This document shows, in pieces, positions 6,601-12,303 of a stretch of 16,245 nucleotides of DNA. The notes beneath the pieces were generated by a model. The model searched no databases. It was given only the letters and a program-made list of their open reading frames with translations, and was not told the DNA's origin. The position numbers and the translations under genes were made by a program. Positions within the stretch are counted from its first letter, which is position 1. Each line of letters begins with the position of its first letter. The DNA comes from Pseudonocardia sp. (lineage in GTDB: Bacteria > Actinomycetota > Actinomycetes > Mycobacteriales > Pseudonocardiaceae): assembly GCA_030147065.1 (NCBI GenBank), contig JASLAP010000531.1, positions 1 through 16,245 of the forward strand, in the 5' to 3' direction.

Positions 6601-9164
6601 AGCGGGCCGGGGTGCACACGATCCGGATCCGCCCCGGGGACGCCTACACCCACGTCGGCGACGAGATCACCGTGCGGCCCGCGGCCACCGCCGACGTCCG
6701 GCGGGTGTTCGAGGAGCTCGCGGCCCGCGGGGTCGACGCCGACCTGCTCGTGCACGCCGCGACGGTGGCCCTGTGGGCGCCCCCGTCGACGGCGAACGCC
6801 ACCGACCAGCTGGACGCGGGCTTCTTCGACCTGCTCGCGCTGGTCCGGCACGGCCTGCGCACCGGCGCGGCGGGACGCACCCCGGAGTTCGTGGTCCTGA
6901 CCTCGGGGGCGGTCGACGTGTCCGGGGCCGACCCGGTCGAGCCGGTCAAGGCCGCCGCGCTCGGGTTCACCCGCACGCTCGCGGCGGAGATGCCCCGGCT
7001 GCGCGCCAAGGTGGTCGACCTGTCGGCGAACACGCCCGTCGACGAGCTGCGCGACGAGCTGTGCCGCGCCGGCGACGACCTGGTGGTCGCGCTGCGCGGG
7101 CACCACCGGTGGGTGCCGAGGGAGATCCCGCTGCCGGTCTCCCCGCGCGACGCCGCGGTCGTGCGCTCCGGCGGGGTGTACGTCCTCACCGGCGGGCTGG
7201 GCGGGCTCGGCCTGGCGACCCTGCGTCGCCTCGCCGCCACGGGCAGCCGCCCGCGGATCGCCCTGCTCGGCAGGCGGGTGCCCGCGGCGGAAGACCCCGC
7301 GGACGAGTGGTCGGCCGGGGTCGCGCTCGCGGTGCGCGACGCCACCGCGATGGGCGCCGAGGTCCGGCTCATGGCCTGCGACGTCGGCGACCCGCGGGAG
7401 CTGCGGCGCGCACTCGACGTCGTCGCCGCCCGCTTCGGCCCGGTCAACGGCCTGCTGCACCTGGCCGGCGTCGCGGGCGACGGCATCCTGCAGACCCGCG
7501 CCCCGCAGCGGGCCACCGAGGTGCTGCGCCCGAAGGTGCACGGGACCCTCGCCCTGGCCGAGGTGCTGGCCGGCAGGCCGACCCTGGACTGGTTGGTCCT
7601 GTTCTCCAGCCGGGCGGCGGTCGACGGCCTCGTCGGCAGCGGCGACTACGCGGCCGCCAACGCGGTGATGGACCTGTGCGCCCGCAGCGGCGCATTCCCC
7701 GCCGACCGGGTGCTGAGCATCGCCTTCCCGAGCTGGACGACCGTCGGCATGGCCAGCCGCCCCGGGGGTGCGTCGCCGGTCGGGGAGCTGCACTGGACGA
7801 CCACGCTCCGCGCGGACGACACGTGGGCCCTGGACGAGCACCGGCTCGGCGGCACGCCGGTCCTGCCCGGCACCGCCCACCTCGACATGGTCGTGCGCGC
7901 CTACCGCGCGACGGTGCCCGGGGACGACGACCGCCCGCTCGTGCTGTCCGACGTGGCGTTCGTGGCGCCGCTGACCGCGCGGGAGCCCCGGCACGCGCGG
8001 GTCGTGTTCGCCCCCGACGGCGACCGCCACCGCATCGAGGTCGCGTCCCGGGCCGCCGACGACACCGCGGGGCCCTGGACGACCCACGTCACCGGCTGGA
8101 TAGAGCGGCGGCACGTCGACGCGGCCACGGTCGACACGTCGGCGCTGCGAGCGGCGACCGAGCCGGCCGCGGTCCCGGCCGCGGGGAGCTTCGCGCTGGG
8201 CCCGCGCTGGCGGTCGGTCGAGGAGGTGCGGGACGGCGCGCACGACCGGCTGGTCGCCCTGCGGCTCCCGGCGCGGTTCGCCGCCGACCTCGACGCGCAC
8301 CCGCTGCACCCGGCGCTGCTGGACCTGGCCACCGCCGAGGTGCAGGGCAGCCCCGGGACGGGCGCCGGAGGTAGCGCCGGGGACGGTGCCGGAGACGGCG
8401 CGCACCAGCCGCACCTGCCGTTCCTCTACCGACGGATCACCGTCTTCGCGCCGATCGAGGCCGAGGTGGTCAGCCGCATCCGGCCGCGCGGCACGCGCCC
8501 GGGGCAGCTCGTGGCCGACGTCGACGTGATCGGGGCCGGGGACCGGGTGCTGGTGGCGGTCGAGGGGTTCACGATGCGCCGGATCGACCCGGCCGCCCTC
8601 GACGACCGCGCCGACGCCGCCGGTCCCCGGGAGGTGGTGGGGATCGACCCCCGGGTCGGTACGGACATGCTGATGGCGCTGCTGTCCGCGCGAACCCCCG
8701 AGCAGGTCGTGGTCCGCCCGTTCCGGGACGGGAAGCCGGTGCCGGTGGCGGCACCGGCCTCCGCCCCTGCCGCCGACGCGGTGCCCGCGAAGGTCGCCCC
8801 GGAGGTCGTGCACCCGGCGCGGCCCGCCGCAGCCGAGCCGGCGCCCGCGGTGGTCGCACCGCGGTCCGTCGCCGAGGCGGGAGCCCGAGCCGGGACCGCA
8901 CCCGAGGAGGCGACCGGCGCCGGCACGAACGGGCAGCGACCCGTGGTGGAGCACCTGCGGGAGCTGTGGGCGCAGACGCTGGGCACCGGCGGGATCGGGC
9001 TCGACGACGACTTCTTCGACCTCGGCGGCAACTCGCTCACCGCGATCGAGCTGATGGGGCGCATCCGGGAGGCCTTCGAGGTGGAGCTGACCGTCGGCTT
9101 CCTCTTCGAGGCGCCCACCCTGGGCGAGCTCACCGACATCGTCGAGCAACGGGTCCGGGCATGA
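3690..9164 (+). CDS. Type I PKS, single module KS-AT-KR-DH-ACP
   Basis: This 1824-residue protein extends a carrier-bound chain by one unit. KS (about 5-434) has the full triad: C176 in TACSS, H312 in HGTGT, H355 in KGNIGH. AT (531-812) has GQGSQ, active S622 in GHSIGE, and GAFH at 719-722. The FH ending favours malonyl-CoA over methylmalonyl-CoA. KR has its structural half at about 930-1150. Its catalytic half (about 1160-1350) has TGGLGGLG near 1167-1174, S1307, Y1320 and N1324, so it should be active. The LDD position reads A-G-D (1262-1264), so stereotype is unclear. DH (about 1365-1635) follows KR instead of preceding it. Its HxxxGxxxxP motif starts at H1384 and the catalytic Asp is D1545 in LHPALLD, but the usual Gln/His four residues later is Ala. 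An Ala/Pro-rich linker (about 1650-1750) leads to the ACP (1751-1824), with S1782 in a PCP-like LGGNSL. The KS resembles those of hybrid PKS/NRPS lines. There is no thioesterase or docking domain. Confidence 0.95.
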   Translation: MDVDDAIAVVGLAARVPGAPDADSFWLNLVRGRESVTALTDEHLRAHGVPEAALTDPAYVKAAAMVADAECFDAGLFGMTAREAQTCDPQIRLFLEVAHAALENAGYDPTALGAGVGVFASAGAPLYHDFHLRPRSDGAASPMSDVITLDHGGYIATMASYKLDLRGPSVTVQTACSSTLVALHLACQALRTGDCDAALVGGASIDFPYGHGYRWSPGGVLSREGRCRPFDADADGTVFGAGAGAVLVKRLSDALADHDRIRAVIRGSAINNDGADKVSFGAPSAAAQSAVVMEALAVADVAPADVSYVEAHGTGTALGDPIEIAALADAFGRLADAPLPPGACAVGSVKGNIGHLGPVAGLAGLIKTVLALEHEQLPPSIGFRSPNPRLGLESSPFRVQDRLAAWPRDPARPRCAAVSSMGIGGSNVHVVLEEPPAQPATPHAEEPRLVVWSGPSAGAELSVRTRLAEAFLQQGDREFADAVATLQHGRQPHAVRAAAVCTGAHDASTALAAGDPGRVVRSSRPVTAPRPVWLLFPGQGSQHVAMAAGLHREVPAFARALDEWLARLDSPHLPLRDCWRDAGGLDITATAFAQPLLFAVEVALAQMWREAGVRPAALLGHSIGELSAATVAGIFAPDDAAHLVRARAVAMRDHAAGGGMLAVGCGEDGLAGVLTGTVAVAAVNRADQVVLSGSDEDLADVAAELADRGVACTRLPTSGAFHTPLLQDAARAFEKAFAGITPAPPTIPVHSAATGRPITADEAVDPSFWADQVIAPVRFAAALDALVETGPGVLVEAGPGQVLTDLARRHARVREGSVDVAATLPRRTDAAAGGSADAVSMLTAAARLWTAGTDLSWEALGQAPLRRRVPLPGYAYQRERYWVDAPAPASATPRTDPVAAPPGGDADQQQRVLPAADLAEPPGCPPDTPFSTVSWTPRAGAPPTVSRAGTTAVVFLPADDRRALDVVLALQRAGVHTIRIRPGDAYTHVGDEITVRPAATADVRRVFEELAARGVDADLLVHAATVALWAPPSTANATDQLDAGFFDLLALVRHGLRTGAAGRTPEFVVLTSGAVDVSGADPVEPVKAAALGFTRTLAAEMPRLRAKVVDLSANTPVDELRDELCRAGDDLVVALRGHHRWVPREIPLPVSPRDAAVVRSGGVYVLTGGLGGLGLATLRRLAATGSRPRIALLGRRVPAAEDPADEWSAGVALAVRDATAMGAEVRLMACDVGDPRELRRALDVVAARFGPVNGLLHLAGVAGDGILQTRAPQRATEVLRPKVHGTLALAEVLAGRPTLDWLVLFSSRAAVDGLVGSGDYAAANAVMDLCARSGAFPADRVLSIAFPSWTTVGMASRPGGASPVGELHWTTTLRADDTWALDEHRLGGTPVLPGTAHLDMVVRAYRATVPGDDDRPLVLSDVAFVAPLTAREPRHARVVFAPDGDRHRIEVASRAADDTAGPWTTHVTGWIERRHVDAATVDTSALRAATEPAAVPAAGSFALGPRWRSVEEVRDGAHDRLVALRLPARFAADLDAHPLHPALLDLATAEVQGSPGTGAGGSAGDGAGDGAHQPHLPFLYRRITVFAPIEAEVVSRIRPRGTRPGQLVADVDVIGAGDRVLVAVEGFTMRRIDPAALDDRADAAGPREVVGIDPRVGTDMLMALLSARTPEQVVVRPFRDGKPVPVAAPASAPAADAVPAKVAPEVVHPARPAAAEPAPAVVAPRSVAEAGARAGTAPEEATGAGTNGQRPVVEHLRELWAQTLGTGGIGLDDDFFDLGGNSLTAIELMGRIREAFEVELTVGFLFEAPTLGELTDIVEQRVRA

Positions 9165-11485
9165 CCAGCACGATCGGGCCGGCCCCGGTGGACGGGGCCG
9201 CGCCGGACGCCGCGCCGGGGCACCGCGTCGCGCTGGACGGGGGCTGGTCGCTCTGGCGGCTCTCGGCCGTGCGCAGCGCGGGGATGCCGCTGGCGTGGCT
9301 GGAGGCGTTCGCGGCCCCCGCGGGCCCGGACGACGGGTCCGACGCGCTCGACCGCGCGGCCTCGGCGGCGGCGGTGCGCGACGTCGTCGCGCAACCGGCC
9401 TTCCTGGAGGCGGTCACCTGGCAGAACCCGGCGCTGGTGCGCAACTGGCTGGGCCGGTTCGCCGCCGACGTCGTCGCGGGCGGCGAGGGCCGGCTCTCCC
9501 GCCGCGACCAGCGCGAGGCGCTCGTCGCGTTCCTCGCGCAGCGCTACTGCGCGAAGAACGAGACCATCGGCTTCTTCGGCCCGGTCGCGTGGGCCCGGTT
9601 CACCGACGACCGGCCCGGGATCGCTACCCGCGGCGGCTCGGGCCTGCGCAGCCGCACCCTCTTCCGCGAGCGCTGGGCGGTGGACGCGGCCGCGCGGGCG
9701 TTCGCCGACCGGCCCGCCCTCGCCCCGCACCTGCTCGCGCGCCGCCACCCGGCGTGCTCCTTCACCGGCGGGGTGCTGCGCAGGCCGCGCAAGCCGCCTG
9801 CCCCGCTGGAGGGGGCCGAGGCGGCGGTGGCCGCGGCGCTGGAACGGCCGCGCCGGGTGGGTGACCTGCTGGCCGAGTGCGCGCAGGACCACCCCGAACC
9901 CGCGGTCGCCCAGGCGCTGGAGCGGCTCACGGCCAGCGGTGCGGTGCTGGTCGGGCTGCCGGTCCCGGTCGCCGACCGACCGGAGGACGCGCTGCGCGCG
10001 CAGCTCGCCCGGATCCCCGACGCCCCGTTGCGCGCCGATCTGCTCGCCGAGCTCGACCGCCTCGACGCGGCCGCCGCCGCGGTCGCCGGCTCCGCGGGCG
10101 ACCCGGTGGGCCTGCGCACGGCGCTCGACCGGTTGGACACCGAGTTCCACGCGCTCACCGGCGCGGACGGCCAGCGCGCCAAACCGGACCGCGGGCTGGG
10201 CCGCTGCATCGTCTACGAGGACTGCCGGCGCGACCTGGACGTCGACATCGGCACCGACCTGGTCGACGACCTCCGCGCCCCGCTCGCGCTGCTGCTGGAC
10301 ACCGCGCGCTGGCTCGTCGCCGAGACCGGCGCGGAGGTCGAGCGCGAGCTCGCCGCCCGGGCGGGCTCGCTGCGCGGGGTGTCGGGGCGGCCGGTGGCGC
10401 TGTGCGACCTGGTGATGGCCTCGGGCGACGTGCTCGGCGGCCTGCCCGGGACGGCGGCCGACCGGGTCGCCGCGGACTTCCGGGCGCGCTGGGGCGAACT
10501 GCTGGCCACCGCGACCGGCACCCCCGCCCGGCTGAGCACCTCGACCCTGGCGCCGCTGGTGCGGCTGCTGTTCCCGGCGGGCCCGGTCGGCTGGCGCGCC
10601 GCCCACCAGCACAGCCCTGACCTCATGCTGCGCGAACGCGCGGGCCGGCGCCCGCAGTGGGTGCTCGGGGAGCTGCACCTGGCCCTGAACACGCTGGAGA
10701 ACCGGGCCTTCCACACCCAGGCCGACGACCGGGGCGAGCTGCTCGACGCGACCGCGGCCGACTTTCCGCACGGGCGGTTCGTGCCCGTCTACCCGGCGGC
10801 GTCGCCCGAGGTGACATCGCGGACCTACCCGCCGCTGGCCGTCGACCTGCCCGACCGCTACCGCTACTGGTCCTGGACCGCCGACGAGGGCCACCCCGGT
10901 GGCCTGCCGGTCCTGCCGGGCGCGGGCCTGCTGGTCGAGCAGGACGACGGGCGGCTCGTCGTGCGCCCCGTGGACGGCGGCTGGCGAGCGCCGCTGACCG
11001 AGGTGCTGGGCGAGTTCCTCACCGCGCTGGTGGCCAACCGGTTCAGCGTGCGCGCACCCGCGGCGCACCAGCCCCGGCTGCTGCTCGACGACGTGGTCAT
11101 CGCCCGCGAGACCTGGCACGTCCCGGCGGCCGACCTCCCCCACGACCCCGCGCCCGACTACCGCCACCGGCGCCTGCGCGACCGGCTCGCCGAGCTGGGC
11201 ACGCCCCGGTGGGCGTTCGTGCGCACGCCGGACCAGCTCAAGCCCTACCTCGTCGACCGGAACGCGCCCCTGTCGCTGCGCAACCTCGCCCGCGGCGTGC
11301 GCCGCAGCGCCGCGGCCGACCCCACCGCGGACGTCGTGTTCACCGAGATGCTCCCGGCCCCCGACGAGCTGTGGCTCACCGGGCCCTCCGGGCTGCGCCA
11401 CACCAGCGAGCTGCGCGTCGTCGCCCACGACGGCCTCCACCCCGGCGGCCCGCTGACCACTCCCGATCGGAGGGTGCCCGGATGA
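9161..11485 (+). CDS. Free-standing LanB-type protein (lantibiotic dehydratase N-terminal domain family), no elimination domain
   Basis: This 774-residue protein starts in an ATGA overlap with the PKS stop. It matches the Lant_dehydr_N (LanB glutamylation-domain) family: QRYCAKNETIGFFGPVAWAR around residues 127-146; VYEDCRRDLDVDIG near 351-364; and the closing block PRWAFVRTPDQLKPYLVDRN, then TEMLPAPDELWL near 728-739, then LRHTSELRV. In class I lanthipeptide and thiopeptide enzymes this domain adds glutamate from Glu-tRNA to Ser/Thr. In PEARL enzymes it adds an amino acid to a peptide C-terminus. No SpaB_C elimination domain follows, nor is one encoded separately here. The Arg-rich catalytic motif of NisB-type enzymes is replaced by A-K-N-E-T (131-135), so the reaction is open. 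No precursor peptide or LanC is present, while the gene is embedded in a coupled PKS/NRPS operon. The likely substrate is therefore a carrier-bound or released assembly-line product. Cytoplasmic. Confidence 0.82.
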   Translation: MTSTIGPAPVDGAAPDAAPGHRVALDGGWSLWRLSAVRSAGMPLAWLEAFAAPAGPDDGSDALDRAASAAAVRDVVAQPAFLEAVTWQNPALVRNWLGRFAADVVAGGEGRLSRRDQREALVAFLAQRYCAKNETIGFFGPVAWARFTDDRPGIATRGGSGLRSRTLFRERWAVDAAARAFADRPALAPHLLARRHPACSFTGGVLRRPRKPPAPLEGAEAAVAAALERPRRVGDLLAECAQDHPEPAVAQALERLTASGAVLVGLPVPVADRPEDALRAQLARIPDAPLRADLLAELDRLDAAAAAVAGSAGDPVGLRTALDRLDTEFHALTGADGQRAKPDRGLGRCIVYEDCRRDLDVDIGTDLVDDLRAPLALLLDTARWLVAETGAEVERELAARAGSLRGVSGRPVALCDLVMASGDVLGGLPGTAADRVAADFRARWGELLATATGTPARLSTSTLAPLVRLLFPAGPVGWRAAHQHSPDLMLRERAGRRPQWVLGELHLALNTLENRAFHTQADDRGELLDATAADFPHGRFVPVYPAASPEVTSRTYPPLAVDLPDRYRYWSWTADEGHPGGLPVLPGAGLLVEQDDGRLVVRPVDGGWRAPLTEVLGEFLTALVANRFSVRAPAAHQPRLLLDDVVIARETWHVPAADLPHDPAPDYRHRRLRDRLAELGTPRWAFVRTPDQLKPYLVDRNAPLSLRNLARGVRRSAAADPTADVVFTEMLPAPDELWLTGPSGLRHTSELRVVAHDGLHPGGPLTTPDRRVPG
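11469..11474 (+). promoter_or_regulatory. Ribosome binding site GGAGGG of the thioesterase gene
   Basis: GGAGGG lies inside the 3' end of the LanB-like gene, seven bases before ATG 11482. It fixes the start in the ATGA overlap and shows that the thioesterase can also initiate independently of coupling. Confidence 0.7.
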
Positions 11486-12303
11486 CGGTGACGTCGGTCT
11501 GGTTCAACGACGTCCTCGACCCAGACGGCGCGGGCGCCGTCGTCGTCGCGCTGCCCTACGCGGGCGGCTCGGGACGGGCGTTCCGGCCGCTGCGCGAGCA
11601 CCTGCCCGACGACTGCGCGCTCGCGCTGGTCGACCTGCCCGGCCACGGCGCACGGCTGGACGAACCGTGCCTGCGCGACGCGGACGAGGTCGTCGGCGCA
11701 CTGGGTGAGGCCCTGGACGTGCTGCCGCGGGACCGGATCGTGCTGCTGGGCTACAGCATGGGCGGCTGGCTGGCTCACGGACTGGCCGCCCGGCTCACCG
11801 ACGCGGGCACCCCGCCGATGGGGCTGGTGGTGTGCGGCACCCGGGCCCCGCACACCGGGATCGGGCACCCGTCGGTGGCGAAGGGCCGCACCGGTGCGGA
11901 GTTCCTGCGCGAAGCGGTCGCGATGGGGCTCGCGGCCCCGGAGATGCTCGAGGTCCCCGGAATGGCCGAGCTGTTCGCCGAGCCGCTGCACGCCGACCTG
12001 GCGCTGGTGCAGAGCTTCCGATACCGGCCGCGCGCGCCGCTGCCCGTGCCCACCTGCGTCATCGGGTTCGACGCCGACTGGGTGGTGCCCGAACCGACCC
12101 TGCGCGCCTGGGACGAGGTGTGCGCCGACCCGCCACTGCAACTCCGCGTTCCCGGCCCGCACCTCGCGCTGCACGAGCGGGAGGCGGAGTTCGGCGCCGC
12201 CGTGGCAGCCGGGGTCGCGCACGCCCGCGCCGCCGCCCCGGCGGGCCCGGCGGGCTCGGCGGGCCCGGCGGCCGCAGTGGTCACTGCGAGAGGCGGCCGA
12301 TGA
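11482..12303 (+). CDS. Type II thioesterase (alpha/beta hydrolase)
   Basis: This 273-residue external thioesterase is of the kind that removes wrongly primed or stalled acyl groups from PKS/NRPS carrier domains. Visible hallmarks are the N-terminal LPYAGGSGRAF (about 24-34), LPGHGAR (about 53-59), the nucleophile S92 in GYSMGG, acidic residues D197 and D199 in FDADWV, and the catalytic H227 in PGPHLALHE. The nucleophile elbow has Tyr where most members have His (GHSMG), a mild variant. After about residue 245 there is an Ala/Gly/Pro tail encoded by a short tandem repeat, absent from typical family members. The start is in an ATGA overlap with the LanB-like gene, with a good GGAGGG site. It ends in another ATGA overlap with the adenylation gene. 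Confidence 0.95.
   Translation: MTVTSVWFNDVLDPDGAGAVVVALPYAGGSGRAFRPLREHLPDDCALALVDLPGHGARLDEPCLRDADEVVGALGEALDVLPRDRIVLLGYSMGGWLAHGLAARLTDAGTPPMGLVVCGTRAPHTGIGHPSVAKGRTGAEFLREAVAMGLAAPEMLEVPGMAELFAEPLHADLALVQSFRYRPRAPLPVPTCVIGFDADWVVPEPTLRAWDEVCADPPLQLRVPGPHLALHEREAEFGAAVAAGVAHARAAAPAGPAGSAGPAAAVVTARGGR
12241..12267. repeat. Three tandem 9-bp repeats at the thioesterase 3' end
   Basis: GCGGGCCCG, GCGGGCTCG, GCGGGCCCG, followed by a partial fourth copy (GCGG). In frame this codes for the low-complexity tail AGPAGSAGPA of the thioesterase. It is prone to slippage and probably varies in length between strains. Confidence 0.6.

Noticed and set aside
5478..9149. 1223-codon minus-strand open frame opposite the PKS
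   Set aside because: Same reason: the plus-strand frame contains complete AT, KR, DH and ACP motifs, while this one has none.
3690..9164. Enediyne or PUFA-type iterative synthase, suggested by KR-before-DH order
   Set aside because: The ACP is single and C-terminal, there is no integrated phosphopantetheinyl transferase or ACP repeat, and the KS and KR resemble hybrid PKS/NRPS modules.
8426..11440. 1004-codon minus-strand open frame opposite PKS end and LanB-like gene
   Set aside because: Translation is compositionally biased and crosses two clear plus-strand genes.
9161..11485. A class I lanthipeptide or thiopeptide (RiPP) cluster
   Set aside because: No precursor peptide, LanC, YcaO or SpaB_C protein is present, and the gene is coupled to PKS/NRPS genes.
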